Under the pieces are notes generated by a model, which made no database searches, had not been told where the DNA came from, and saw nothing but the letters and a program-made list of their open reading frames with translations. The translations under genes and the position numbers were made by a program. A stretch of DNA of 33,360 nt from Thermoplasmata archaeon (GTDB taxonomy: Archaea > Thermoplasmatota > Thermoplasmata > Lutacidiplasmatales > UBA184): assembly GCA_021806135.1 (NCBI GenBank), contig JAJZYB010000021.1, positions 1 to 33,360 on the forward strand, read 5' to 3'. Below are positions 1 through 7,499 of the stretch, piece after piece; the first letter of the stretch is position 1; every line of letters begins with the position of its first letter.

Positions 1-52
1 GTGCAGCAAGGTTACCACTCCCCGGAGGGGATCGGGGGAGTGGCGGGAGGGG

Positions 53-120
53 TGGCATACTTTTCGCGACGATTGCTGGCCTACTTTCTACGACGAGGGA
101 TGGCCTAGTTTTCGCGACGT
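53..120. repeat. Three direct repeats with 24-base pitch, IS21-like terminus
   Basis: Three copies of a 20-base unit begin at 53, 77 and 101, exactly 24 bases apart. The shared core reads TGGCnTAnTTT followed by CGACG. Copies 1 and 3 agree at 17 of 20 bases and copies 1 and 2 at 16 of 20. Evenly spaced repeats of this kind are known at the ends of IS21-family insertion sequences, where they are thought to bind the transposase. No istA or istB gene is visible inside the window, so if this is an IS end the body would lie to the left of base 1 or has been lost. The repeat is seen directly; the IS21 assignment is inference. Confidence 0.5.
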
Positions 121-123
121 TCT

Positions 124-141
124 ACACCTGACCCCAGGTGT
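124..141. other. Inverted repeat (hairpin) next to the direct repeats
   Basis: ACACCTG, a four-base loop, then CAGGTGT form a perfect 7-base stem directly after the third direct repeat. It may belong to the mobile-element end or act as a transcription terminator for something to the left. No function can be assigned. Confidence 0.4.
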
Positions 142-145
142 GTAG

Positions 146-503
146 TTTCTGGGGGGTACGGACCATCACCAGGTCGGCGTTGAAGTCGATGTCGGCCTGT
201 TGGAGCCTCCTTTCGGAGCCGAGGACGCCATCCCCCTCTTCACGGCAACACTGCAACATCCTGTCCTCCCCTCAAGTCTACGGTCGGTGGCGATCTCGAT
301 CGTTGTTCCTCACCGGTCAGAACCCTCGATGGCACCGGAGCATAATGCGACAGCAGCTAGACGTTTCCATGTCAGGGTTTTCCCACCCCAACTCCTCCCC
401 CGTCCTGGCTGAAACTCCCCGGGGTCGGACCCGGAAGACTCACGGCTCGCCCGTGCGGTTCCGTCCGGCCTTCCCCGGTGTCAGGACAGCCAAGGGGAGA
501 TCG
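146..503. other. No recognisable gene
   Basis: This stretch has open frames on both strands, but none resembles a known protein. The plus-strand frame that runs through it into the hemerythrin gene has an arginine- and serine-rich, shadow-like composition, and that gene has a good ribosome binding site at its own ATG (504). I see nothing else here. Confidence 0.5.
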
Positions 504-974
504 ATGGGAAGTTTGGTCAAAGCCGTCCATGAACATCACCTGGCGCTCCGATCCGAACTCGTCAGATTGACGGCCAAGATCGAGCACGGGCAGTCCGTCC
601 CTGCCGGTGAGGCCCTGGTGCGGTTCCTGACGGAAGAACTCCTCCCGCACGCACGGGGAGAGGAGAAGGAACTCTACCCCGCCGTGGACTCTCTGGTAAA
701 GTCGCACGGAAGCTCCACCGCTACGATGCGCCTTGACCATGAACGGATCATCGAGATGGTCGACAGAGTCGGCCGGGTCGTCCAGAAGATGAACTCGGCA
801 CGGGGAACAAGGAAGACCGCCTTGGCAAGAGAGCTGGCCCGTCTCTCCATCCAGCTTGAGGCCATCCTCCTCCTGCACCTGGACAAGGAGGAGGCGGTGT
901 ATCTCCCCCTGCTGGAGAGGTATATGTCCGCGACGGCCCAGTCCTCCGTCCTGAAGAGGTTGCACGAGGGGTAG
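504..974 (+). CDS. Hemerythrin HHE domain protein (1)
   Basis: A 156-residue, all-helical cytoplasmic protein with the hemerythrin-type diiron ligand pattern: EHH near residue 11, HARGEE with a following E before LYP, DHERI in the third helix, and HLDKEE in the fourth. Such proteins bind a non-haem diiron centre and serve in oxygen or NO sensing, iron handling or repair of damaged iron-sulfur centres (RIC/YtfE type). The ATG at 504 is chosen because the purine-rich GGGGAGA lies a few bases upstream and because the family homology starts there; the open frame extends further upstream to 138 without homology. It is convergent with the regulator at 1026-1748. It is the first of three hemerythrin-like genes in 7 kb. 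The exact role is unknown. Confidence 0.85.
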   Translation: MGSLVKAVHEHHLALRSELVRLTAKIEHGQSVPAGEALVRFLTEELLPHARGEEKELYPAVDSLVKSHGSSTATMRLDHERIIEMVDRVGRVVQKMNSARGTRKTALARELARLSIQLEAILLLHLDKEEAVYLPLLERYMSATAQSSVLKRLHEG

Positions 975-1025
975 AGTGGTCGATCGTGGAGCGAACCATC
1001 CTGCGCTCCGCTCGGGCGCGCCGGC

Positions 1026-1748
1026 TCAGGAATGCGGTTCCAGGATCTTCTTCTCGATCACCGCGAGCGTGACCGAGAGCGTGGAGATCGCGACGCCGAT
1101 CTTGGGAGCGAGTTCCGTGAGGGATATGCGTCTCGGGACGTCAAAGTAGCCCTCCACCATGGCGCGCCGGAGGACCTCCTGCTGCCGGGGGGTCAGGAGG
1201 GCCAGCCCTTTTCTGAGGGGCCCGTGACGCACGGAGTCGACGCGCACGCCCCCGGACTCCGTTTCGAGGGACTTGAGAAGGGCACGGACCTTAGCCTCGG
1301 GGCCGACCACCGTCCAGGCGGCCACCCCGTTCTGGATGGGGAATGGAAAGTGGCGGACGAGCCTCAGTTTCTTCAGCATCGGGATAAAGGTCTTGCCGCG
1401 GAAGAGGACTCGGAACTCCTCCGAGCCTTCGACGGCATCGATGAGCTCGACACTCTCGACGCCGGGAAGCCCCCGTATCTCATCCACGATTCGTGTGCTG
1501 TCCACGCTGATGGCCCGAGCTTCGACCATGGTCAGGCCCTTTCCCACCTCCAGCCGGTCGAGGATCTCCAGGCGTACCTCCGGATGGGCGACCGTGAAGG
1601 CCCCAATCCATGTCCCCGAGGGAAGGTCCACCTTGAGACGGCACGAGAGGATGCCTTGGCTCGCGTCCTGCCCTTTCGGGACACGAGCCGGCCTCGAAGC
1701 GGGGCCCCTTGGGGCTCGATCCGCCTGCCGAGGTTTCATCGGGGTCAT
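1026..1748 (-). CDS. HTH_10 (bacterio-opsin activator type) transcriptional regulator
   Basis: A 240-residue protein. The last 55 residues contain the archaeal HTH_10 signature: LTPRQQEVLRRA, then a stretch with YFDVPRRISLTELA, then a recognition-helix region ending in IEKKIL. This domain is typical of archaeal Bat-like regulators. The N-terminal 160 residues form an alpha/beta sensor-like region without a recognised ligand motif. The first 25 residues are basic and proline-rich and may be disordered; a second ATG at 1739 is an alternative start. A TATA-like sequence lies 55-64 bases upstream, so this gene probably has a short leader. It is transcribed towards the first hemerythrin gene and away from the DUF488 gene. 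Control of the neighbouring redox genes is likely from position but not shown. Confidence 0.85.
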   Translation of the reverse strand: MTPMKPRQADRAPRGPASRPARVPKGQDASQGILSCRLKVDLPSGTWIGAFTVAHPEVRLEILDRLEVGKGLTMVEARAISVDSTRIVDEIRGLPGVESVELIDAVEGSEEFRVLFRGKTFIPMLKKLRLVRHFPFPIQNGVAAWTVVGPEAKVRALLKSLETESGGVRVDSVRHGPLRKGLALLTPRQQEVLRRAMVEGYFDVPRRISLTELAPKIGVAISTLSVTLAVIEKKILEPHS

Positions 1749-1802
1749 GTCGATGGTGAGCCCCTGGAAGGAGCCTGCTCCAGGCCGAAAAGCCGAGCCA
1801 CC

Positions 1803-1812
1803 ATATTACAAA
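1803..1812 (-). promoter_or_regulatory. TATA-like box for the HTH_10 regulator
   Basis: On the reverse strand the sequence TTTGTAATAT stands out as an AT island in GC-rich DNA, 55-64 bases before the ATG at 1748. An archaeal TATA box here would give an mRNA leader of about 30 bases. Confidence 0.5.
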
Positions 1813-1961
1813 TCCCCCTCGGCTTTGAGGTGACTTCGCGTCGAACTGACCCCCGAAATGTCTAGAGCGTCACTCCTTGACCTCCCCGATCCTGTATCCG
1901 CTGGTGGTGCGTGCCCTTCGAGTCCCTGCCCGGTCGGAGCCCAGCCTCTGAAGCGACGAAT

Positions 1962-2312
1962 ATGATCCGAACGAAGAGAGCTTATGAGCCTCCAGCCCGG
2001 GAGGACGGAAAACGGGTCCTGATCGACCGCCTATGGCCAAGAGGGTTGACCAAGGAGGCCGCACACCTGGATGACTGGCAGCGTGAACTGGCCCCCAGCA
2101 CCTCCCTCAGGGTCTGGTTTGCCCACGACCCATCGAGGTTCCGACGCTTCCGTGAACGGTATCGCAAGGAACTTCTGCGACACCGCGACGCCTTGGCCGA
2201 TCTCGTCCTCGAGGCGGAGAAGGGAACGGTGACCTTGGTCTATGCCGCCCGGGACCCTGAACATTGCAACGCCGTCGTTCTTAAGGAACTCATCGAGGAG
2301 AACCTTGGCTGA
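1962..2312 (+). CDS. DUF488 family protein (YeaO-like)
   Basis: A 116-residue protein that matches the short DUF488 / YeaO family along its whole length. Visible landmarks are RVLIDRLWPRG near residue 20, the LAPSTSLRVWFAHDPSRF segment in the middle, and TLVYAARDPEHCNAVVLKE near the C-terminus. The family is small, cytoplasmic and of unknown biochemical function; it is often found near redox, metal or stress genes. The ATG at 1962 is preferred over the frame opening at 1911 because family homology starts at MIRTKRAYEPP. The stop codon overlaps the likely start of the next hemerythrin gene, so the two are probably translated together. Confidence 0.88.
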   Translation: MIRTKRAYEPPAREDGKRVLIDRLWPRGLTKEAAHLDDWQRELAPSTSLRVWFAHDPSRFRRFRERYRKELLRHRDALADLVLEAEKGTVTLVYAARDPEHCNAVVLKELIEENLG

Positions 2313-2817
2313 CCCCGGTGCGGGCGGCGGCTCAGTAGGGGGCTCAATCGGCCAAGGTCCAGAAACATCCCCCCTCGGCAACTGGATGGAGTCGGACCAC
2401 GAACGCCTCGACGCCCTCTGGGAAGAAGCCAGACGGTCCTGGCCCCAGGACGTGGCGCGGGCACGTGATCGGTTTAGAGCGTTCCGTGAGGGGCTTCTTC
2501 GACACATCGAGGCGGAGGAGACTCTCCTCTTCCCGTTCTATGAGGTTCATGGGACCGTCTCGACCCATCATTTGACGGACTTTCTCCGGGAGGAGCATGC
2601 TCAGATCCGTGCCGCCCTTCAGAAGCTCGCCGGGGCCTTCGAGGAGGGGTCCCAGGACGTAGAGGGACCCGAGACGATCCTTCGAAACGTACTGTGGGCA
2701 CACAATACTCGGGAGGAAGGCCTCCTCTACCCTTGGTTCGACCACAGCATCACCGAGGGGGAAGGGCACGAGCTCTCGGAGAGGATCCGGGCCATGCTCT
2801 CCAAGCCCCCGTCCTGA
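2305..2817 (+). CDS. Hemerythrin HHE domain protein (2)
   Basis: A hemerythrin-type four-helix protein of about 170 residues. Ligand motifs are DHERLD at the start of helix 1, HIEAEETLLFP in helix 2, EEHAQIR in helix 3 and HNTREEGLLYP in helix 4, so a full diiron site is present. The start is uncertain. A TTG at 2305 has the purine-rich GAGGAG just upstream, overlaps the end of the DUF488 gene by 8 bases and keeps a short helix (LGNW) before the domain. The ATG at 2386 has no such signal and begins immediately at the first ligand helix, giving 143 residues. The overlap implies co-transcription with the DUF488 gene. The function is probably diiron-based oxygen or NO handling or repair; this is inferred from family and context. 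Confidence 0.85.
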   Translation: MADPGAGGGSVGGSIGQGPETSPLGNWMESDHERLDALWEEARRSWPQDVARARDRFRAFREGLLRHIEAEETLLFPFYEVHGTVSTHHLTDFLREEHAQIRAALQKLAGAFEEGSQDVEGPETILRNVLWAHNTREEGLLYPWFDHSITEGEGHELSERIRAMLSKPPS

Positions 2818-2845
2818 GGCCGCCGCCACCCAGCCGCGCAGCGCC

Positions 2846-4048
2846 TCAAAGCGGCGAATGGGACACGAGCCTCGGGTAGAGGACGGGCAGGCTTCCCGCA
2901 AGCCAAAGGGACCCCAGGACAAGAACGATCCCCCCCGCCGCTTCCGTCCAGAGACCACCCCTCGGGAGCATGAGACCGGTGGACACGTCCACCACCAGGA
3001 CTGACGCGAGCAGCAACGCGGAAGCCACTCCCAGGATCCGGAGCGTCCACGCATGGGAGACGAATTGGAACGGCGCGATCATGCTGAACCACATCCCCAG
3101 CACGGTCAACCCTACGAACCCCAGGAGGTTTGTCCAGACATGAGCCTGGACCACCCCATAGTCGGAGGAGCTCACCATGAAGAGTCCGATCGCACCGCCC
3201 ACGCAGAGACACGATGCACTGGCCACATAGACCGCGTGGGCCCCCCTCGGAGTCGTCGCCCGCAACGCGAGGTAGACCAGCTCGACAACGAAGAGGAGCG
3301 CGGCCATGGCCTCCAGCAACCCAGGAACTGCCACCAGCGTGGTCCAGCCGGGGGGGAGCAGGAGGAGGGCTGCAGGCACACTGACTGCGCCGCTGATCGC
3401 GAAGGTCCCGAGGGCCTGTGCCACAAGGCGAGGGGCGTTGGCTCCCACGAACCTGGGGAGCATCCGGAGGCTCACGGCAAAGATGGATAGGGCCACCTGT
3501 CCCAGTAGAAACAGGTGGACTCCGGCGATCCAGAGTCCGAAGCTCGGGCCAGGCCAGACCAAGCTGATCCCCCAGAACGCCGCGGCGACCCCTCCGAAGG
3601 GCCAGGCCAGGGAGAACAGGTGGACGGCCGTACGGTCGGCGGGCCTCTCGGGAGGACCCGCGGTAAGGCTCCTCCCTCGGCTCGAGACGACCAGGGCGCC
3701 CCCGAAGATGGTGACCACGACGAGCCAGGCCCCCGTCCCTAGCAGACCGAGGACCGGGGCCCAGGGGATCCCAGGGAGACCGGACATGCCGAGCAGGCCG
3801 GCCATTACCGCGACCTCCCCGAGGACCCAGTACCCGGTGCCATCCGGAACCCATTTCAACCGCTTCCGGGACAGAGCAGGGAAAAGGTGCCAAGCGAACC
3901 CAAGGAGCGTGAACCCCACAAACCCGGTCATGAACAGCCACAGGTCAGCATTGAAAGCGAACCCGCCTACCGCCGTGAGGAGTCCCCAGGTGGCAAGGTG
4001 GACCGGGCTGGCCGCCAGGAACCGCCGCGGACCTGCCGCCATCGGCAT
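2846..4048 (-). CDS. Polytopic membrane protein, NnrS / heme-copper oxidase subunit I-like (1)
   Basis: A 400-residue protein of about eleven or twelve hydrophobic segments. Histidines lie in or next to the membrane helices: HLATW near residue 17, AWHLFPALSR near 50, HLFLLGQ near 180 and QAHVWTNLLGF near 300. This layout recalls NnrS, a haem- and copper-binding membrane protein of NO metabolism, and the haem-ligand helices of NorB/CcoN, but the full HCO ligand set is not obvious, so it is unlikely to be a working oxidase. A TATA-like TTTAAG sits exactly 25-30 bases before the ATG, so the mRNA is probably leaderless. It is divergent from the DUF2249-NnrS pair at 4184-5646. The family call is moderate; substrate and cofactor are inferred. 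Confidence 0.65.
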   Translation of the reverse strand: MPMAAGPRRFLAASPVHLATWGLLTAVGGFAFNADLWLFMTGFVGFTLLGFAWHLFPALSRKRLKWVPDGTGYWVLGEVAVMAGLLGMSGLPGIPWAPVLGLLGTGAWLVVVTIFGGALVVSSRGRSLTAGPPERPADRTAVHLFSLAWPFGGVAAAFWGISLVWPGPSFGLWIAGVHLFLLGQVALSIFAVSLRMLPRFVGANAPRLVAQALGTFAISGAVSVPAALLLLPPGWTTLVAVPGLLEAMAALLFVVELVYLALRATTPRGAHAVYVASASCLCVGGAIGLFMVSSSDYGVVQAHVWTNLLGFVGLTVLGMWFSMIAPFQFVSHAWTLRILGVASALLLASVLVVDVSTGLMLPRGGLWTEAAGGIVLVLGSLWLAGSLPVLYPRLVSHSPL

Positions 4049-4072
4049 GGTTTCGGTTCACCGCCCTTCCAA

Positions 4073-4078
4073 CTTAAA
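4073..4078 (-). promoter_or_regulatory. TATA-like box, leaderless promoter
   Basis: The reverse-strand hexamer TTTAAG occupies positions -25 to -30 relative to the ATG at 4048, the spacing expected for an archaeal TATA box when transcription starts at the first base of the start codon. The same hexamer is found at the same distance before the HxlR gene. Confidence 0.6.
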
Positions 4079-4183
4079 CCGCACCTGGGCCTGAGACCAT
4101 GACCGAAAGGTTTCGACGCCCGTGTCTTGATGTTCGTCCGCCATGAGGATGCGAGGACCCATACGAGCCCTCACCAGGACACC

Positions 4184-4492
4184 ATGACCCACCAGAGTCG
4201 ACCATCAGCCACGCCTTTGCGACCGGAGACTGTTCTCGATGTCCGGGGAGTCCCTCCCGCGGAAAGGCACCCGCGGATTTTCGGGGCCTTCGAGCGGTTG
4301 GCCCCCGAGGGCTCATTCGTCTTGGTCAACGACCACGACCCAAAGCCGTTGTTCTACCAGTTCCAGGCAGAGCGGACAGGGCAGTTCACCTGGGACTATC
4401 TGGATCAAGGACCGATCACCTGGAGGGTCAGGATTGGGCGGGTCGCGACAGCCAGCGAGCGGTCTCCCATCCCGAAGGTCCGGTCCGTCTGA
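4184..4492 (+). CDS. DUF2249 domain protein
   Basis: A 102-residue soluble protein that is almost entirely one DUF2249 domain: LDVRGVPPAERHPRIFGAF, then LVNDHDPKPLFYQFQAE, then WDYLDQGPITWRVRIGR. DUF2249 is a TusA-like alpha/beta fold of unknown biochemistry, recurrently encoded beside nitrite and NO reductases, hemerythrins and NnrS. The ATG at 4184 has AGGA 4 bases upstream and begins just before the domain; the frame opens earlier at 4127. The gene is followed after 35 bases by a second NnrS-like protein, so both probably share an mRNA. The lysine- and histidine-containing loop (NDHDPKP) is the most conserved part and is intact. Confidence 0.9.
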   Translation: MTHQSRPSATPLRPETVLDVRGVPPAERHPRIFGAFERLAPEGSFVLVNDHDPKPLFYQFQAERTGQFTWDYLDQGPITWRVRIGRVATASERSPIPKVRSV

Positions 4493-4527
4493 TCCCTCCC
4501 CGCGTTCGACCGGACCTCCTCAGGGCC

Positions 4528-5646
4528 ATGGGCGAACGCTCCGCCTTGCGCTTCCCCACGATACTCCTGGGGCTTGTCTGCCTGGTCCTCGGTCTTTGGG
4601 CCGGTCTCCTTCGCCTGGGCTGGGGTCTCCCCATCCCCGATCCCTCACTTGCCGAGGCCCATGGGACGCTCATGGTGAACGGGGTCCTCGCCACCCTCAT
4701 CGGTCTCGAAAGGGCCGTGGCCCTCGGGCGACGGTCCTTCTACAGTGCGCCGGCGATGACCGCGGCAGGCTCCATCGCTTTGGCCGTGGGTCTCCCCGGA
4801 TCCGAAGGGATTCCCCTCCTGGTGCTCGGGAGCGCCGTGACCTTGGCGATGTTCCTGGTCATCCTGCGTCGGCTACCGGCTATCCATACGTTGGCGTTGG
4901 CTTCCGGCGCCGCTTGCCTCGTCGCGGGGAATCTTCTTTGGTGGAACGGTGCGGACATCCCCCTCCTCATTCCCTGGTGGGGCTCGTTCCTGGTCCTGGT
5001 CATCGCCGCTGAGCGTCTGGAACTCACCCGCATCGTCCGCATCTCGCGCCAACGTCGGGCAATCTTCGTCGGAGGGCTCGGGTTGGACCTGATGGGTTGT
5101 GTCCTCTCCTTGGAGTCGTTCTCGCTCGGGTGCGTCGTTCTGGCCCTTTCGTGGGCCATCCTGGCAACCTGGCTGCTGATCCATGATGTAGCTTGGATGA
5201 ACCTCTCGCGACCCGGCTTGCCCCGGTTCACCGCCGTTTGCCTCATCGCAGGATACGGCTGGCTTGCCGCGGGGAGTCTTCTCATCCTGGGCTTCGGAGG
5301 GATCGAGACGAATGGGTTGGTCTATGACGCCCAGCTGCACGCGGTCTTCCTCGGCTTCGTCCTGTCCTTGGTCTTCGCTCACGCGCCCATCATCCTGCCG
5401 GCCGTGACAGGTCGTCCCCTTCCCTTCCACCCCGTCCTCTACGCAGCTCCTGTCATCCTCAACATCTCGGTCGCCGCGCGGGTCCTGGCCGACTTGAAGG
5501 GTTACTATCTCCTCCGCGAGTGGGCCGGCCTCTTCAACGCCGTTGCCATCTTCCTGTTCGGCCTCTGCCTACTCGCCATCCTCCTCATTGACGGCTCCAA
5601 CCTGCGGAGGGCGCTCCAGACCGGGGCATCCGGCTTCTTCCCGTGA
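4528..5646 (+). CDS. NnrS-like polytopic membrane protein (2)
   Basis: A 372-residue protein with about ten to twelve transmembrane segments. It has the NnrS-type hallmarks AHGTLMVNGVLATLIGLERAV near residue 45, RLPAIHTLALASG near 115, LLIHDVAWM near 215 and, most tellingly, AQLHAVFLGFVLSLVFAHAP near 270, followed by ITLPAVTG-like residues. NnrS is a haem- and copper-containing inner-membrane protein linked to NO stress and denitrification; its chemistry is unsettled. The gene follows the DUF2249 gene at 35 bases and is convergent with the A-type/DUF59 fusion. Together with the divergent polytopic protein at 2846-4048 it makes a pair of histidine-bearing membrane proteins, which might act on the same substrate. 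The family call is fairly sure, the role inferred. Confidence 0.78.
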   Translation: MGERSALRFPTILLGLVCLVLGLWAGLLRLGWGLPIPDPSLAEAHGTLMVNGVLATLIGLERAVALGRRSFYSAPAMTAAGSIALAVGLPGSEGIPLLVLGSAVTLAMFLVILRRLPAIHTLALASGAACLVAGNLLWWNGADIPLLIPWWGSFLVLVIAAERLELTRIVRISRQRRAIFVGGLGLDLMGCVLSLESFSLGCVVLALSWAILATWLLIHDVAWMNLSRPGLPRFTAVCLIAGYGWLAAGSLLILGFGGIETNGLVYDAQLHAVFLGFVLSLVFAHAPIILPAVTGRPLPFHPVLYAAPVILNISVAARVLADLKGYYLLREWAGLFNAVAIFLFGLCLLAILLIDGSNLRRALQTGASGFFP

Positions 5647-5699
5647 CCCTTAACCCGGTGATCTGGACCACTTGGATCAAGGTCGACCGGACCTCCGGT

Positions 5700-6395
5700 T
5701 CAAAGGTAGCCGAACTGTCGCTTGGCGAAGTCGCTCATCTTCTCGGGCGACCAGGCAGGCTCCCAGACGATGGAAACCTCGACCTCCGACACTCCAGGGA
5801 CGGCCCTGGCCGCGGTCTCGACCTGGTCCTGAAGGAGACTCGCCACAGGGCAGCCGGGACTGGTCATGGTCATCTCCACCCGCACCCGCCCTTCCTTGGA
5901 GCAGGAGATGCCATAGACGAGTCCCAGGTCGACGATGTTCATGGGGATCTCCGGGTCGAAGATCTGTCTGAACGCCTCACGAAGCAGGGCTCGCCGGTCG
6001 TCATGACTTAGGGAGCTTCCAGTAGCCGCGGTGTTTGAGGGGGGCCTCGTAGATCGGGGGGCACCTGGGCGGGAAGGGCCGGGGTTGGTGGGAGGGACGT
6101 TGGGCCCCTCGATGGTGAACCCCCGGTCCTCCCCACTCGAGAGATAGTCCACCGTGGCCTCGCAGAGGTACTTCCGGCTGATGTCATCGACAAGGACGGG
6201 GACACCCCCGACATCCATGGGCAGTTCGTGTCCCTTCGGCTTGTCTACCGTGATACCTGGTCGGGGCTGCGGTCCTGAGACAACGTAGATGCGGATCACG
6301 GATCCGGGGGATTGTCGGGCAAGGACCTCGTGGAAGGCTTCACGCGCTTGCGGCGTGACCTTCAGACGGAACGTGGAATCGCCGGAACCTGACAT
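5700..6395 (-). CDS. A-type (IscA-like) domain fused to MIP18/DUF59 (SufT-like) protein
   Basis: A 231-residue, two-domain protein. Residues 8-100 follow the A-type (HesB/IscA) iron-sulfur scaffold: RLKVTPQAREAF, IRIYVVSG, GVPVLVDDISRKYLCEATVDYL and GFTIEGPN. The three cluster-binding cysteines of IscA/SufA are missing: no cysteine follows the glycine turn and the C-terminal CGC motif is absent. A proline-rich linker (about 100-135) leads to a complete DUF59/MIP18 domain with FDPEIPMNIVDLGLVYG and MTMTSPGCPVA, including the conserved cysteine. DUF59 proteins (SufT, PaaD, MIP18) act in maturation of iron-sulfur proteins. The first domain may therefore be a docking rather than a scaffold part. 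It lies 61 bases downstream of the third hemerythrin gene on the same strand, probably in one transcript. The fusion is clear, the partner unknown. Confidence 0.85.
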   Translation of the reverse strand: MSGSGDSTFRLKVTPQAREAFHEVLARQSPGSVIRIYVVSGPQPRPGITVDKPKGHELPMDVGGVPVLVDDISRKYLCEATVDYLSSGEDRGFTIEGPNVPPTNPGPSRPGAPRSTRPPSNTAATGSSLSHDDRRALLREAFRQIFDPEIPMNIVDLGLVYGISCSKEGRVRVEMTMTSPGCPVASLLQDQVETAARAVPGVSEVEVSIVWEPAWSPEKMSDFAKRQFGYL

Positions 6396-6456
6396 GGACT
6401 CTCCACAGGGTCTCGAGGGGACGCTCTGTCCGCGCCATGCTCCCGAAGGTCTTCGT

Positions 6457-7305
6457 TCACTCCCGATCCGAGGCGTTGGGGGGCGCCGGCCAACCCCCCT
6501 CCTCGGCCCAGGTAGACAGTGCTACCGTCCCCTGACTTGAGTCGGGTTCCGGACCGGGATGGGATGGGCAGCGGAAATCTACCCGGACCCTCGCGACACT
6601 CCCGCTTCTGATCTCGGGCGCCTGGGCCGAAACACGCCAGCCTCCGACGGGCGCTTGGAGACCGAGCCGCCCCCGGTTCCCCGGTACCACGTGCGCCTCT
6701 GCGGTCGCCGAGCAACCTGGTTCGACACAGCGGACTCGGAGCCCAGCGCCGGGTGCCCCCACAGGGGTCGAGAGCAGCCCCTGGATGTGGGCCTCAAGGT
6801 CCCGGACGCTCCCGGAGCTCTCTTCGAACCGCTCGGCAACGTGCTCCGAGGTTTCCGGGGGGAGGGCCGTGACCAGGCAGGAGAGGGGATAGTCTCCCTC
6901 ATAGACGGTGTTCTCGTGGCCCTTGCTGGCAAACGCCTCCAAGACGTCGGCCAGGTGCGCCCGAGCGCCATCGATGCCTTGTTCGTAGGATTGGAGCGCC
7001 ACCCGAGCCTCGCGGGTCCTCCTCTTCGCCTCCTCATGATCTTTGACAATCCGGTCCAGGCGGGGGAAGCATCCCGGCATGGCCACTCCCCGGGCGAAGG
7101 TCATGAGGTCCTTGTCGAGGCGCTGCGCATGGACATCGAGGTACTGGTCCAGTAGCCGCAATCCCTCGGAGATCTCCCCCGACGCCACATTCTTCCCGGA
7201 CTTGAGAATCTCAGCCTCCTCGAGGATCCGCAGGAGGAGGTTCTCAATGACCTCGTTCTCTCGCTGCAACTCTTCCAAGGGATCGTGCACCTCTGCGTCC
7301 ACCAT
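6457..7305 (-). CDS. Hemerythrin-like protein (3) with cysteine-containing C-terminal domain
   Basis: A 282-residue protein. Residues 10-185 form a hemerythrin-like helical bundle with VHAQRLDKDL, VKDHEEAKRR and SKGHENTVYEGDYP. The first helix reads LQRENEVIENLL: asparagine stands at the place (about residue 17) where most members have the first histidine ligand, so the diiron site is altered. Residues 195-250 carry CVEPGCSATAEAHV and a later RCPSH, suggesting a small metal-binding or beta-rich domain not usually found in the family. A strong ribosome binding site (GGAGGAAGG) precedes the ATG at 7305, unlike the leaderless genes here, so this gene may have a real 5' leader. The A-type/DUF59 fusion follows on the same strand. 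The role is unknown, probably iron/redox. Confidence 0.8.
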   Translation of the reverse strand: MVDAEVHDPLEELQRENEVIENLLLRILEEAEILKSGKNVASGEISEGLRLLDQYLDVHAQRLDKDLMTFARGVAMPGCFPRLDRIVKDHEEAKRRTREARVALQSYEQGIDGARAHLADVLEAFASKGHENTVYEGDYPLSCLVTALPPETSEHVAERFEESSGSVRDLEAHIQGLLSTPVGAPGAGLRVRCVEPGCSATAEAHVVPGNRGRLGLQAPVGGWRVSAQAPEIRSGSVARVRVDFRCPSHPGPEPDSSQGTVALSTWAEEGGWPAPPNASDRE

Positions 7306-7499
7306 GGTCCTTCCTCCTGCCTTGGGCTCTCCTGTGCCCAGGTAGGACCGGGTTGGCGTTAGGGGCTCTGTCTAGACGCTTCGAGTGACCCCGGCTCCGT
7401 CGCGGAGACGAGACCATAAGGGGATGGACCGATCTGAACGGACGGATGTCGAGAGAGGCCGGAGGGGACCACAAGACGGAGTGCGTTGGCCTACCGTCG

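Noticed and set aside
53-120. CRISPR array
   Set aside because: Only three units, with spacers of four bases between 20-base repeats; spacers are far too short for CRISPR.
2727-3941. Reverse open frame of 404 codons in another frame of the 2846-4048 gene
   Set aside because: Same strand but frame-shifted; arginine- and proline-rich with no hydrophobic pattern, while the other frame has regular membrane helices.
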